NCBI RefSeq assembly: GCF_022012305.1
Contig: NZ_JAKLTM010000002.1
Location: 797,655 to 861,654, forward strand
Source of the DNA: Ramlibacter paludis
Lineage (GTDB): Bacteria; Pseudomonadota; Gammaproteobacteria; Burkholderiales; Burkholderiaceae_C
Direction: 5' to 3'
DNA: 64,000 bases
Under the pieces are notes generated by a model, which saw only the letters and a list, made by a program, of their open reading frames with translations, made no database searches and had not been told where the DNA came from. This document shows, piece by piece, positions 27,836 through 36,152 of this stretch (positions within the stretch are counted from its first letter, which is position 1; each line of letters opens with the position of its first letter). A program made the translations under genes and the position numbers.

Positions 27836-28288
27836 ATGAGCCAGCTGCACGTCGTCTGCCCGCATTGCCACACCACCAACCGGGTGCAATCCACGGACCT
27901 CGCCAAGGCGCCCGACTGCGGCAGCTGCCACCGCGCGCTGTTCGACGGCCATCCGCAGAACCTGAACGCCACCGATTTCGAACGTCACATCACGCGCGGC
28001 GACCTGCCCGTGCTGGTGGACTTCTGGGCGCCCTGGTGCGGCCCCTGCCGCATGATGGCGCCGGCCTTCGAGCAGGCGGCCGCGCAGCTCGAGCCCCGGG
28101 TGCAGCTGGTGAAGGTCAATACCGATGAGGCACAGGGACTGGGCGCGCGACTGAACATCCGCAGCATTCCGACCCTGGCGTTGTTTGCCGGCGGCAAGGA
28201 AGTTGCGCGGCAGGCCGGCGCGATGGGCGCGGCGGACATCGTGCGGTGGACCCAGGCGCAGTTGGCGCGCATCACCACGCCGGCTTGA
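27836..28288 (+). CDS. trxC: Thioredoxin 2 (TrxC)
   Basis: A 150-residue TrxC-type thioredoxin. The N-terminal zinc-binding extension has two CxxC pairs (CPHC and CGSC, residues ~9-32). The thioredoxin fold follows with active site WCGPC (~67-71) and the cis-Pro segment SIPTLALF. TrxC is a cytoplasmic dithiol reductant, often OxyR-controlled. The ATG at 27836 has GGGGG directly upstream. It may be relevant to the thiol and selenol chemistry elsewhere in the window, but there is no direct link. Its stop is six bases before a hairpin shared with the convergent CobD/CbiB-family gene. Confidence 0.96.
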   Translation: MSQLHVVCPHCHTTNRVQSTDLAKAPDCGSCHRALFDGHPQNLNATDFERHITRGDLPVLVDFWAPWCGPCRMMAPAFEQAAAQLEPRVQLVKVNTDEAQGLGARLNIRSIPTLALFAGGKEVARQAGAMGAADIVRWTQAQLARITTPA

Positions 28289-28293
28289 ACCGC

Positions 28294-28313
28294 GCCGGGG
28301 TTGCTACCCCAGC
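28294..28313. terminator. Hairpin between convergent trxC and CobD/CbiB-family gene
   Basis: GCCGGGGT, loop TGCT, ACCCCAGC: an 8-bp stem with one mismatch that overlaps the minus-strand gene's stop (28304-28306) and follows the trxC TGA. It has no T-run. An almost identical perfect hairpin lies at 54956-54975. Confidence 0.45.
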
Positions 28314-29302
28314 AAGCGCGCCAGCGTCAGCAAAGCCAGCAACACCATCCACAGCACCACCGAGCGCCACACCAGCCCCACGATGCTGCGCAGGTGCTGC
28401 GTCTCGGCTTCACGGCCCGGCGTGGTGGCGGTATCCAGCGGCGGCTCGCCGCCCATTCCACTCGCCGCGAACGACTGGCTGCTGTTCGGCGCGAAGACCG
28501 GCTTCAAGGCCTCCCCGCCCAAGCGCACGTTGATCGCCCCGGAGGTGGCGGCCAGCACCACGCCGTCGTTGTCGTTCGGAAAGCGCTGCGCGTAGTTGCG
28601 CCAGCTGTCGATCGCTTCCTCGAAGCTGCCGACCACGGCGAACGCGATGGCCGTGGCGCGGGCGGGAATCCAGTCGATCGCTGCCCACGCGCCCGCGGCC
28701 GACGACTGCAGCGCCTCGCTCGCGGGCTGCACCTGGATGCGGTTGCGGTACTTCCAGTAGCGCGCGACGAATTCGGCCATGCGATAGAGCACCGCGCCCG
28801 CCGGACCGAAGCCGAAGGCGGCGAGCACCGAGTACCAGGCCAGCACGCCGAACACGTGGCGGTGCGCGGCCAGCACGGAATACTCGATCACGTGGCGCAC
28901 GATTTCGCTGCGCGGGAGTTCGCCCACGTCCACGCGCTGCCAGCGCGCCAGCAGCTGGCGCGCCAACTGCTCGTCGCCGGCTTCCAGGGCGTCGCGGATC
29001 TCGGTGAAGTGGTGGCTGAACTGGCGGAAGCCGAGCGTCGCGTAAAGCACCGCCACGTTCCACAGCATCGCCAGCGGCCAGCCCACCAGCAGCATCAGCG
29101 CCCAGTGGATGGCGAGCGCCAGCAGCGCCGGCCCGATCACGGCGAGCGACCAGGCCACCCAGCCGTGCTGGGGCTTGCCGGCGTCGAAATTGCGGCTGAC
29201 CCAGCGCGCCCACACGCGCAAGCCGGCGTGGATGGGGTTGTGCTCGCCGAGCGGCCGCACCTGTTCGAGCAGCAACGCGAACAGGATGGCGAAAAAGCTC
29301 AT
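28304..29302 (-). CDS. CobD/CbiB-family membrane protein
   Basis: A 332-residue protein with about four to five membrane segments (e.g. VAWSLAVIGPALLALAIHWALML, VVLWMVLLALLTLARLL at the C-terminus). It carries the CobD/CbiB pattern EARDALEAGDEQ-like (here EIRDALEAGDEQLARQLL), a GELPRSEIVRHVIEYSVLAAHRHVFG block and AIDWIPARATAIAFAVVGSFEEA. True CobD/CbiB attaches aminopropanol to cobyric acid, but proteobacterial members outside cobalamin loci are often annotated only as family proteins or AmpE-like. No cob gene is nearby, so I give no gene symbol. It is the last gene of the run that starts with rpsP. Confidence 0.78.
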   Translation of the reverse strand: MSFFAILFALLLEQVRPLGEHNPIHAGLRVWARWVSRNFDAGKPQHGWVAWSLAVIGPALLALAIHWALMLLVGWPLAMLWNVAVLYATLGFRQFSHHFTEIRDALEAGDEQLARQLLARWQRVDVGELPRSEIVRHVIEYSVLAAHRHVFGVLAWYSVLAAFGFGPAGAVLYRMAEFVARYWKYRNRIQVQPASEALQSSAAGAWAAIDWIPARATAIAFAVVGSFEEAIDSWRNYAQRFPNDNDGVVLAATSGAINVRLGGEALKPVFAPNSSQSFAASGMGGEPPLDTATTPGREAETQHLRSIVGLVWRSVVLWMVLLALLTLARLLG

Positions 29303-29338
29303 GGAGCGGAATGATAGCGGGCGGCACGCCCGCGCCGC

Positions 29339-30052
29339 TCAGGCCGCCAGCAGGCGGTACAAATTGCGCAGCATGGCCGCCGTCGCGCCCCAGATGAAGC
29401 GATCGGTGCTGCCGTCCATGTAGGGCATGGAGAACCACTCGCGCCGCACGCCGCCGATGTCGATGGCGTGGCGGTGGTGATGGGCGGGCGTCATCAGGAA
29501 GTCCAGCGGCACCTCGAAGGCGTCGGCCACTTCGGAAGGATTCAGCGTCAGCCGGTAGTCGGGCCGCACCAGCGCGATCACCGGCGTCACCAGGAACATG
29601 GTGCCGGTGAGGTAGGTGGGCATCTGGCCGATCACTTCGACCAGTCCGCGCTCCAGCCCGATTTCCTCGTGCGCCTCGCGCAGCGCCGTGTCGACGACGT
29701 CGATGTCCGTGTCGTCGCACTTTCCGCCCGGAAAGGCGACCTGCCCCGAGTGCGTGCTCAGGTGCGTCGCCCGTTCGGTGAGCAGCACCATCGGCCGCTC
29801 GCGCGTGACGATGGGAACGAGCACCGCGGCCGGCGCCTTCTTGCGGTCCGTGAAGCGGCGCTCGGCCAGGATCTCGGGCTCCCAGGCGGGCGGCGCCAGC
29901 AGGCGCGCGCGCAAGGCGTCCGGCGCCAGCCGATCGGCGGGCACCGGCGCCAGGTGGCCGTCGATGCCGACCACGGGCGCGCTGCGCGGGTCGAAGTTCG
30001 GGATCTTCGACAGCGCGGTTTCGGGCGGCAGGGACGAGGCGTCGGGCTTCAT
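29339..30052 (-). CDS. Nudix hydrolase, CoA-pyrophosphatase type
   Basis: A 237-residue Nudix protein. The Nudix box GGKCDDTDIDVVDTALREAHEEIGL (G-x5-E-x7-REUxEExGU family pattern, slightly extended) is preceded by LLTERATHLSTHSGQVAFPGG, the extra motif LLTxR(SA)xxLxxxxGxxxFPGG of the CoA pyrophosphatase subgroup (NudL/YeaB). It would hydrolyse coenzyme A or acyl-CoA to 4'-phosphopantetheine derivatives and 3',5'-ADP. It is downstream of the rplS terminator (gap 66 bases) and 36 bases before the CobD/CbiB-family gene. Confidence 0.92.
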   Translation of the reverse strand: MKPDASSLPPETALSKIPNFDPRSAPVVGIDGHLAPVPADRLAPDALRARLLAPPAWEPEILAERRFTDRKKAPAAVLVPIVTRERPMVLLTERATHLSTHSGQVAFPGGKCDDTDIDVVDTALREAHEEIGLERGLVEVIGQMPTYLTGTMFLVTPVIALVRPDYRLTLNPSEVADAFEVPLDFLMTPAHHHRHAIDIGGVRREWFSMPYMDGSTDRFIWGATAAMLRNLYRLLAA

Positions 30053-30059
30053 GGAGGGA

Positions 30060-30095
30060 AAGAAAAACCGCCGCGAGCACGGGGCCGGCGGCGGT
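30060..30095 (-). terminator. Intrinsic terminator after rplS
   Basis: On the minus strand: ACCGCCG stem, 14-base loop, CGGCGGT, followed by TTTTTCTTT. It sits between rplS and the Nudix gene, so it should end most transcripts of the ribosomal operon. Confidence 0.82.
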
Positions 30096-30118
30096 CGTTT
30101 CGGAAGGCGGGGCTCCGC

Positions 30119-30499
30119 TTATTCGGCGGCCGGGGCCTTCTCGCGGTGGGCCAGCTTTTCCTTGATGCGGGCCGACTTGCCCGAACGCTCGCGCAGGTAG
30201 TACAGCTTGGCGCGGCGCACGTCGCCGCGGCGCTTGACTTCGATGCCGGCGATCAGCGGGCTGTAGGTCTGGAAGGTCCGCTCGACGCCTTCGCCGCTGG
30301 AGATCTTGCGCACGGTGAAGGCGCTGTTCAGGCCGCGGTTGCGCTTGGCGATCACGACGCCTTCGTAGGCCTGCACGCGCTTGCGGGTGCCTTCGACGAC
30401 GCTCACGGAGACGATCACGGTGTCGCCGGGGGCGAACTCGGGAACGTTCTTGCCCAGGCGGGCGATTTCCTCTTTTTCGAGGGTTTCGATCAGGTTCAT
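30119..30499 (-). CDS. rplS: 50S ribosomal protein L19
   Basis: A 126-residue L19 with hallmark segments [42 protein letters not shown] and [18 protein letters not shown]. It lies at the 30S-50S interface. The ATG at 30497-30499 begins [12 protein letters not shown] as in other L19 proteins; the frame runs 20 codons further upstream without good reason. It is the last gene of rpsP-rimM-trmD-rplS, separated from trmD by 111 bases and possibly with its own promoter. Confidence 0.98.
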   Translation of the reverse strand: MNLIETLEKEEIARLGKNVPEFAPGDTVIVSVSVVEGTRKRVQAYEGVVIAKRNRGLNSAFTVRKISSGEGVERTFQTYSPLIAGIEVKRRGDVRRAKLYYLRERSGKSARIKEKLAHREKAPAAE

Positions 30500-30609
30500 T
30501 GCAGTCTCTATCGATCTTGCTCGCGCTACGCAAAAGGTCCTGGCTTCACTGGGCGCCACACGGGGTGGCAGTGGCTCGGACGGCCGGGCAGAGGATCGGG
30601 AAGCCGATG

Positions 30610-30640
30610 ATTATAGCTTGGAGAGGAAATCCTCGTCCAA
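30610..30640 (-). promoter_or_regulatory. Possible internal promoter for rplS
   Basis: On the minus strand TTGGAC (30635-30640) and TATAAT (30610-30615) are spaced 19 bases, straddling the end of trmD. The consensus -10 is perfect but the spacing is long. The 111-base trmD-rplS gap would be its leader. Confidence 0.35.
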
Positions 30641-31354
30641 CGGGGTCAACCGGCCGGCTTTGCGGGCGGCTTCGACCAGTTCCGGCCGCAGTCTTGCGGT
30701 GAGCGCCAGCCGCTGCTGGCGCCGCCAGGCCTCGATGCGGGCGTGGTGGCCCGACAGGAGCGCCTCGGGCACCTTCTGGCCGTTCCACTCCTCGGGGCGG
30801 GTGTAGTGGGGGCAGTCCAGGAGGCCGTCGAGCGCGGGGTTGAAGCTGTCCTCCTGGTGGCTGCCGGCGTCGTTCAGCACGCCGGGCTGCAGGCGCGCCA
30901 CCGCGTCCAGCAAAGCCAGGGCCGCGATCTCGCCGCCGGAAAGGACGAAGTCGCCCAGGCTCAGCTGGACGTCGACGTGGGTGTCGATGAAGCGCTGATC
31001 GATGCCCTCGTAGCGGCCGCAGACCAGGATGGCGCCGGCACCGGCCGACCAGGCCTCGACACCGGCGTGGTCCAGTTTCCGGCCGACCGGGGAAAAAAGC
31101 ACGACGGGCGCGGCGTCGGCGCGCTCCGCCTTCACCGCCGCCAGGCAGCGCGCCAGCGGCTCGGCCAGCATCACCATGCCGGGGCCGCCGCCGAAGGGCC
31201 GGTCGTCCACGCGCCGGTAGTTGCCCTCGGCGAAGTCGCGCAGGTTCCACAGGCGCACGTCGACCTGCTTGGTCTCGTAGGCGCGGCGCGTCACGCCCGC
31301 GGCCAGGAAGGGCGCGAACAGCTCGGGAAACAGGGTGACGACGTCGAAGCGCAT
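30611..31354 (-). CDS. trmD: tRNA (guanine-N1-)-methyltransferase TrmD
   Basis: A 247-residue SPOUT-class enzyme methylating G37 of tRNAs that read CNN and some other codons, preventing +1 frameshifts. Signatures: [52 protein letters not shown] (trefoil knot SAM site) and [16 protein letters not shown]. Length is normal. It follows rimM by nine bases. Confidence 0.98.
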   Translation of the reverse strand: MRFDVVTLFPELFAPFLAAGVTRRAYETKQVDVRLWNLRDFAEGNYRRVDDRPFGGGPGMVMLAEPLARCLAAVKAERADAAPVVLFSPVGRKLDHAGVEAWSAGAGAILVCGRYEGIDQRFIDTHVDVQLSLGDFVLSGGEIAALALLDAVARLQPGVLNDAGSHQEDSFNPALDGLLDCPHYTRPEEWNGQKVPEALLSGHHARIEAWRRQQRLALTARLRPELVEAARKAGRLTPLDEDFLSKL

Positions 31355-31363
31355 CGCGCGCGC

Positions 31364-31960
31364 TCAGTAGTCGGGTTGCCAGTCGACCGTGATCCGGCGG
31401 CCCGGCAGGTCCACGCCGTCGACGTAGGCGGAGACGAAAGGCAGCATGCGCTCCTGCGGCTTGCCTTCGGCCTCGTATTCCAGCACCAGCACCGTCTGCG
31501 GGCCGGTGGACATCAGGTCCTTGACCTTGCCCAGCGCCACGCCTTCGCGGTTGACGACGTCCAGGCCGAGCAGGTCGACCCAGTAGTACTCGTCCTTGTC
31601 GGCGGTGGGGAAGGAAGAACGCGGAACGAACACGCGGGCGCCGCGCAGCGCCTCGGCGGCGGCGCGGTCGTCGACCTCGTCGGCCCGGGCCACCACGGTG
31701 TCGGAGTGTTCCTTGGCTTCGCGCACGCGCAGCAGCACCGTGCCGGAAAAGGTCTTGGCGCCTCTTTCGGACGGCTGCAGGTACCAGCGCTTGGAGGAGA
31801 ACAGCGCCTGCGGGTCGGCGCTGTGGGGCAGGACCTTGAACCAGCCCTTGACGCCCCAGGCATCGGCGATGCGCCCGACTTCGATGGCGTCCGCGGGCAG
31901 ATCCACGGCATCGATGCCAGCGGGCAGCGCGGGGGCTGCCGGACGGCCGGGCGCGGCCAT
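31364..31960 (-). CDS. rimM: Ribosome maturation factor RimM
   Basis: A 198-residue RimM with N-terminal barrel (VGRIADAWGVKGWFKVLP, ~26-43) and C-terminal PRC barrel (YYWVDLLGLDVVNREGVALGKVKDLM). It assists 30S head assembly with S19. It is somewhat longer at the N-terminus than typical because of an Ala/Pro-rich stretch, but the ATG is eight bases after rpsP, consistent with coupling. Confidence 0.96.
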   Translation of the reverse strand: MAAPGRPAAPALPAGIDAVDLPADAIEVGRIADAWGVKGWFKVLPHSADPQALFSSKRWYLQPSERGAKTFSGTVLLRVREAKEHSDTVVARADEVDDRAAAEALRGARVFVPRSSFPTADKDEYYWVDLLGLDVVNREGVALGKVKDLMSTGPQTVLVLEYEAEGKPQERMLPFVSAYVDGVDLPGRRITVDWQPDY

Positions 31961-31967
31961 CTACGGT

Positions 31968-32234
31968 TTAAGCCGCGGCAGCGGCGGGGGCGGCGACCGG
32001 GGCGTCCTTCAGCAGGCGCTCCACGGTGGGGGACGCCTGCGCGCCGACGCCCTTCCAGTAGTTCAGGCGGTCCTGCGCCACGCGCAGCTTTTCCTCGCCG
32101 TCCTTGGCCAGCGGGTTGTAGAAACCCAGGCGCTCGATGAAGCGGCCGTCACGGCGCACGCGCTTGTCGGCGACGACGATGTTGAAGAACGGACGGGCCT
32201 TGGCACCGCCACGGGAGAGTCGAATGACGACCAT
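31968..32234 (-). CDS. rpsP: 30S ribosomal protein S16
   Basis: An 88-residue S16 beginning [17 protein letters not shown], with [22 protein letters not shown] and [12 protein letters not shown]. The Ala/Pro-rich tail ([11 protein letters not shown]) is usual in betaproteobacteria. It is the first gene of rpsP-rimM-trmD-rplS. Confidence 0.98.
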   Translation of the reverse strand: MVVIRLSRGGAKARPFFNIVVADKRVRRDGRFIERLGFYNPLAKDGEEKLRVAQDRLNYWKGVGAQASPTVERLLKDAPVAAPAAAAA

Positions 32235-32344
32235 GATTTATCCTTCGGGTGGATGAGGTGCCTGCCTTGCAGGCCACCAATTGATTTTCCGGCGTTGAGA
32301 CACGCGACTGGCCACCCGGCCAGCGACACGCCGAAAAGCCCACG

Positions 32345-32372
32345 ATTATAACGCGTTCCCACTTTATGCCCA
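32345..32372 (-). promoter_or_regulatory. Likely promoter of the rpsP operon
   Basis: On the minus strand a perfect TATAAT (32345-32350) is preceded at 16 bases by TGGGCA (32367-32372), four of six matches to TTGACA. The start point would be near 32338, giving a ~100-base leader to rpsP. The -35 overlaps the first codons of the divergent acetyltransferase gene. Confidence 0.5.
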
Positions 32373-32893
32373 CCATCCGCCCCAGCTCGGACCAGGACGT
32401 CCCTGCCATCACCGCCATTTATGGCCACCACGTGCTGCACGGCACCGGCACTTTCGAGACCACGCCGCCCAGCGAAAGCGACATGGCCGGCCGGCGCGCC
32501 GACGTGCTGGCCAAGGCCCTGCCCTACCTGGTCGCCGAGGAAGGCGGCCGGGTGGTCGGCTTCGCCTACTGCCAGTGGTTCAAGCCGCGGCCCGCCTATC
32601 GCTTTTCGGCGGAAGACTCGATCTACCTGCATCCCGACGCCGCCGGCAAGGGCTGGGGCAAGGAGCTGCTGACGGCCCTGGAGCGCGAAGCCGAGGCCGC
32701 CGGCATCCGCAAGCTGATCGCCGTGATCGGCGACTCGGGCAACCAGGGTTCAATCGGCGTGCACAAGGCGCTGGGCTTCACGCAGGCGGGCGTGATCCAG
32801 TCCTGCGGCTGGAAGTTCGGCCGCTGGCTGGACATCGTGATCATGGAAAAGTCCATCGGCGAGGCCGACCGCACCGCTCCGGCCGCCGCATGA
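32366..32893 (+). CDS. GNAT N-acetyltransferase, phosphinothricin-acetyltransferase-like
   Basis: A 175-residue GNAT enzyme. MPTIRPSSDQDVPAITAIYGHHVLHGTGTFE is typical of the phosphinothricin/methionine-sulfoximine acetyltransferase subgroup. Acetyl-CoA site YLHPDAAGKGWGKELLTAL (motif A, V/L-x5-G-x-G-x-G/A) and motif B HKALGFTQAGVI are present, and the family tail includes GWKFGRWLDIVIME. It likely acetylates the amino group of an amino acid or analogue; the substrate is unproven. Its ATG overlaps the predicted rpsP promoter. The stop overlaps the next ATG (ATGA, 32890-32893). Confidence 0.9.
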   Translation: MPTIRPSSDQDVPAITAIYGHHVLHGTGTFETTPPSESDMAGRRADVLAKALPYLVAEEGGRVVGFAYCQWFKPRPAYRFSAEDSIYLHPDAAGKGWGKELLTALEREAEAAGIRKLIAVIGDSGNQGSIGVHKALGFTQAGVIQSCGWKFGRWLDIVIMEKSIGEADRTAPAAA

Positions 32894-33333
32894 AGAGCAA
32901 GACGCTCGCGGCCTGGCTGGCCTTCCTGGGCGGCCCCATCGGGCTGCACCGCTTCTACCTCCACGGCCTGGGCGACAAGCTGGGCTGGCTGCTGCCGCTG
33001 CCCACCGCCATCGGCGCCTACGGGGTGCTGCGCATGGCCACGCTGGGACAGAACGACGGCCTCAGCTGGCTCCTGATCCCGGTCCTGGGTTTCACCTTTG
33101 CCGGCTGCTGCCTCACCGCGATCGTCTACGGGCTGACGAAGCCGGAGGAGTGGAACGCGCGCTTCAATCCCGGCCATCCCGATGCGCCGCAAGGGCAGAC
33201 GCGCTGGGCGACGATCTGGGCGATCGTGTTCTCGCTGATGGTGGGCGCGGGCACGCTGCTGGCCAGCATCGCCATCAGCTTCCAGCATTACTTCGAATCG
33301 CAGGTCGAGGAAGGCCGCAAGATCAGCGAATGA
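32890..33333 (+). CDS. TM2-domain membrane protein
   Basis: A 147-residue membrane protein. The N-terminal TM2 domain (KTLAAWLAFLGGPIGLHRFYLHGL, ~4-27, with the GxxGxHRFYLG-like turn) is followed by further hydrophobic segments (~32-75 and ~108-130). TM2 proteins have no assigned biochemical function. Translational coupling (ATGA) with the upstream acetyltransferase is clear. A perfect hairpin follows the stop. Confidence 0.82.
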   Translation: MKSKTLAAWLAFLGGPIGLHRFYLHGLGDKLGWLLPLPTAIGAYGVLRMATLGQNDGLSWLLIPVLGFTFAGCCLTAIVYGLTKPEEWNARFNPGHPDAPQGQTRWATIWAIVFSLMVGAGTLLASIAISFQHYFESQVEEGRKISE

Positions 33334-33334
33334 A

Positions 33335-33355
33335 CTCATGCCGAAGCGGCATGAG
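33335..33355 (+). terminator. Hairpin after the TM2 gene
   Basis: CTCATGCCG, loop AAG, CGGCATGAG: a perfect 9-bp stem two bases after the stop. It lacks a T-run, so it may be an mRNA-end structure or a weak terminator. Confidence 0.5.
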
Positions 33356-33418
33356 CGCCAGCGAAGCTCTTCCGGTAGATTGGGTCGTCCGTTCAACCCC
33401 TGACCAAGGAGCACTGAA

Positions 33419-33970
33419 ATGGACCGCGCCGCCCACGAAGCCGACGCCCCCAGCCTGACCATCCGCGCCCGCGAACCCGAGGACGCCGCCGGCATGTCCG
33501 CCCTCATGGGCAGCCCCGGCACCTTCGAAGGGACGCTGCAGCTGCCGGACATGCCGGTCGCCTCGCGGCTGGAGTTCCTGAGCAAGGTCGAACCGGGCGC
33601 CTGCAACCTGGTGGCGGTCGCGGAAGGCCGCATCGTCGGCTGCGCCGGCCTGCATGCCAACGGCACGAGCATGCGGCGCGCCCACACGCGCTCGCTGGGC
33701 ATCGGCATCGCCGCCGAGTGGCAGGGCCGCGGGGTCGGCCGCCAGCTGATCGCGCGCCTGCTCGATTGGGCCGACAACTGGGCCGGCGTGCTGCGCGTGG
33801 AGCTGATGGTGCACGCCGACAACGACCGCGCCCAGGCGCTGTACCGCAACATGGGCTTCGTCGAGGAAGGCCGGATGCGCAACTACGCGCTGAAGAACGG
33901 GCGCTTCGTCGATGCGGTCGCGATGGCGCGGCTGCATCCGAATCCTCCGGAGTTGTCATTGCGGGCCTGA
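33419..33970 (+). CDS. GNAT N-acetyltransferase
   Basis: A 183-residue GNAT protein with IRAREPEDAAGMSALM at the start, acetyl-CoA motif GIAAEWQGRGVGRQLIARLL (~100-119) and motif B VHADNDRAQALYRNMGFVEEGRMRNYAL. This resembles RimJ/RimL or L-amino-acid N-acyltransferase relatives; the substrate is unknown. AAGGAG lies eight bases before the ATG, a good ribosome-binding site. Its TGA lies inside an inverted repeat (33954-34037) that separates it from the convergent phosphate transporter gene. Confidence 0.85.
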   Translation: MDRAAHEADAPSLTIRAREPEDAAGMSALMGSPGTFEGTLQLPDMPVASRLEFLSKVEPGACNLVAVAEGRIVGCAGLHANGTSMRRAHTRSLGIGIAAEWQGRGVGRQLIARLLDWADNWAGVLRVELMVHADNDRAQALYRNMGFVEEGRMRNYALKNGRFVDAVAMARLHPNPPELSLRA

Positions 33971-34037
33971 CCCGCAATCCATCTCCCGTGCGCGACCCGC
34001 CGCGGGAGATGGATCCCGTCGCGAGGCCGGGATGACA
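33954..34037. repeat. 84-base inverted repeat between convergent genes
   Basis: The outer ends are TGTCAT (33954-33959) and ATGACA (34032-34037). Internal arms ATCCATCTCCCG (33977-33988) and CGGGAGATGGAT (34003-34014) are perfectly complementary, and a smaller palindrome ATTGCGGG/CCCGCAAT occupies 33958-33978. The left arm contains the acetyltransferase TGA, so the last codons come from the repeat. It can act as a bidirectional terminator or mRNA stabiliser. The TGTCAT-CGGG motif resembles interspersed palindromes of related bacteria. Confidence 0.7.
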
Positions 34038-34041
34038 CGCC

Positions 34042-35052
34042 TCAGAACAGCTGCAGGCTGATCCAGTAAGCGATCGCCGCCACGAACGCGCTCGCCGGGA
34101 TCGTGAAGATCCACGCCCAGACGATGTTGCCGGCCACGCCCCAGCGCACCGCGCTCATGCGGTGCGTGGAGCCCACGCCGACGATCGCGCCGGTGATGGT
34201 GTGCGTGGTCGACACTGGAATGCCCAGCGCGGTCGCGATGAACAGCGTCAGCGCCCCACCGGTCTCGGCGCAGAAGCCGCCCACCGGCTTGAGCTTGGTG
34301 ATCTTCTGGCCCATGGTCTTCACGATGCGCCAGCCGCCGAACATGGTGCCCATGGCGATGGCGAAGTAGCAGCAGATCACCACCCAGTTGGGCGGCGACT
34401 TGTCGCCGGCGGCGACGTAGCCGGTGGCGATCAGCAGCATCCAGATGATGCCGATGGTCTTCTGCGCGTCGTTGCCGCCGTGGCCCAGGCTGTAGGCGCC
34501 GGCGGAAATCAGCTGCAGCCGCCGGAACCACTTGTCCACCTTGTTCGGGCGGGTCGAGCGGAAGATGTTGGAGACGATCACCATCATCAGCGAGCCGAGG
34601 ATGAACCCCAGCAGCGGCGAGACGAAGATGAAGATCACGGTCTTCCAGATGCCCGCGGGGATCAGCGCACCGGCGCCGCTCTTGGCGATGACCGCGCCGA
34701 CGATGCCGCCGATCAGCGCATGCGAGGAGCTGCTGGGAATGCCGTACCACCAGGTGATCACGTTCCAGGTGATGGCGCCGACCAGCGCGCCGAACACCAC
34801 GTGCGTGTTCACCACGCCCGGCTCGACGATCCCCTTGCCCACGGTGGCGGCCACGCTCAGGTGGAAGATCGCGATGGCGATCAGGTTGAAGAAGGCAGCG
34901 AAGACGACCGCCTGCGTGGGCTTGAGCACGCCGGTGGAGACCACGGTGGCGATCGAGTTGGCGGCGTCGTGGAAGCCGTTCATGAAGTCGAACAGCAGCG
35001 CGATCACGACCAGCAGGATCACGACCCAGAGGGCCGCTTGGGTGACTTCCAT
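34042..35052 (-). CDS. pit: Low-affinity inorganic phosphate transporter, PiT family
   Basis: A 336-residue membrane protein with about ten hydrophobic segments and the duplicated PiT signature: FDFMNGFHDAANSIATVVSTG near the N-terminus and SLGHGGNDAQKTIGII in the second half (GxNDxx core). It moves divalent metal-phosphate with protons. It follows the DUF47 gene by seven bases, the standard pairing in which the DUF47/PhoU-like protein modulates the transporter. Confidence 0.94.
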   Translation of the reverse strand: MEVTQAALWVVILLVVIALLFDFMNGFHDAANSIATVVSTGVLKPTQAVVFAAFFNLIAIAIFHLSVAATVGKGIVEPGVVNTHVVFGALVGAITWNVITWWYGIPSSSSHALIGGIVGAVIAKSGAGALIPAGIWKTVIFIFVSPLLGFILGSLMMVIVSNIFRSTRPNKVDKWFRRLQLISAGAYSLGHGGNDAQKTIGIIWMLLIATGYVAAGDKSPPNWVVICCYFAIAMGTMFGGWRIVKTMGQKITKLKPVGGFCAETGGALTLFIATALGIPVSTTHTITGAIVGVGSTHRMSAVRWGVAGNIVWAWIFTIPASAFVAAIAYWISLQLF

Positions 35053-35059
35053 GCGGGCC

Positions 35060-35707
35060 TCAGGAGTTCTCGAGCACGATGCCTTCGACGACGTTGGCGA
35101 CGTCTTCGCACTTGTCGGTGATGGTCTCGAGCAGTTCGTAGATGGCCTTTAGCTTGATGACTTCGCGCACGTCCGGCTCTTCGCGGAACAGCTTGCTCAT
35201 CGCGGAGCGCATCACGCGGTCGGCGTCGGATTCGAGCTTGTCGATTTCCTCGCAGGTCTTGAGCGCGGCGACGGCGGTGTTGTGGTCGGACAGCTTGGCC
35301 AGCAGGCCGACGGCTTCCTTCACCCGCTCGCAGCAGCGCACGCTCAGGTCGGTCAGGCGGGTGATCTCCTCCGTCATGTGCCGCACGTCGTACAGCGCCA
35401 TGGTCTCGGCCGAGTCCTGGATCAGGTCGGCGACGTCGTCCATCGTGTTGATCAGCGTGTGGATCTGCTCGCGGTCGATCGGCGTGATGAAGGTCGAGTG
35501 GATCAGCCGGTTGACGTCGTGCGTCACCTTGTCGGCCGAACGCTCGGCGTGGTCGACCTCGCGCGCGTACTGCTCGCGCAGGTTGGCGTCGCCGTAGTTG
35601 GCCACCAGCTTCGAGAAGGCATGCGCCGCTTCGACGATGCGCTCGGCATGCTGGTTGAACATTTCGAAGAAGTTGCCTTCGCGCGGGAGCAGTTTCTTGA
35701 AGAGCAT
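35060..35707 (-). CDS. DUF47 family PhoU-like protein
   Basis: A 215-residue, all-helical cytoplasmic protein. Features: LFKKLLPREGNFFEMFNQHAERI, then EVDHAERSADKVTHDVNRLIHSTFITPIDREQIHTLINTMDDVADLI, the E/DxxxD metal-binding bundle typical of PhoU-related proteins. These proteins accompany PiT transporters and are thought to control phosphate flux. It is the first gene of the DUF47-pit operon. Confidence 0.94.
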   Translation of the reverse strand: MLFKKLLPREGNFFEMFNQHAERIVEAAHAFSKLVANYGDANLREQYAREVDHAERSADKVTHDVNRLIHSTFITPIDREQIHTLINTMDDVADLIQDSAETMALYDVRHMTEEITRLTDLSVRCCERVKEAVGLLAKLSDHNTAVAALKTCEEIDKLESDADRVMRSAMSKLFREEPDVREVIKLKAIYELLETITDKCEDVANVVEGIVLENS

Positions 35708-35780
35708 GGACGCCCCAGGGGAGGAGTAGTTGTGTCGGGAACCGGCAGGAGTGTAACTGCCGCGTCCCCGGGCGAGTCCG

Positions 35781-36152
35781 TCAGGCGTTGCGGAATATGA
35801 AATAGACGGCGCCCACCATGCACAGCGCCGCCCACAGGTAGTCCAGGCGCGGCGGCTCCTTCAGGTAGAACACCGAAAACGGCAGGAACACGGTGAGCGT
35901 GATGACTTCCTGCATGATCTTGAGCTGGCCGACGCTCAGCCCGGCTTCCTGGAAGCCGATGCGGTTGGCGGGCACCTGCAGCAGGTACTCGGCCAGCGCG
36001 ATGCCCCAGCTTATGAGCGCGGCGATGTACCAGGGGCTCGCGGCCAGGCTCTTCAGGTGGCCGTACCAGGCCATGGTCATGAACAGGTTGGAGCCGACCA
36101 GCAGCAGGACGGCCTGCATCCAGTAGGGAATCGAGGAGGTGATTGCGCTCAT
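35781..36152 (-). CDS. DUF486 family small membrane protein
   Basis: A 123-residue protein with four hydrophobic segments and DUF486 features (LVGSNLFMTMAWYGHLK, SWGIALAEYLLQVPANRIG, LKIMQEVITLTVFLPFSVFYL). The family resembles half-size DMT transporters and its function is unknown. Its start codon (36150-36152) overlaps the start codon of the divergent pseudouridine synthase gene, both ATGs sharing the palindrome CATG. Confidence 0.88.
   Translation of the reverse strand: MSAITSSIPYWMQAVLLLVGSNLFMTMAWYGHLKSLAASPWYIAALISWGIALAEYLLQVPANRIGFQEAGLSVGQLKIMQEVITLTVFLPFSVFYLKEPPRLDYLWAALCMVGAVYFIFRNA

Noticed and set aside
28304..29302. Assigning the gene symbol cobD
   Set aside because: Family resemblance is present, but no cobalamin gene is adjacent and AmpE-like alternatives exist.
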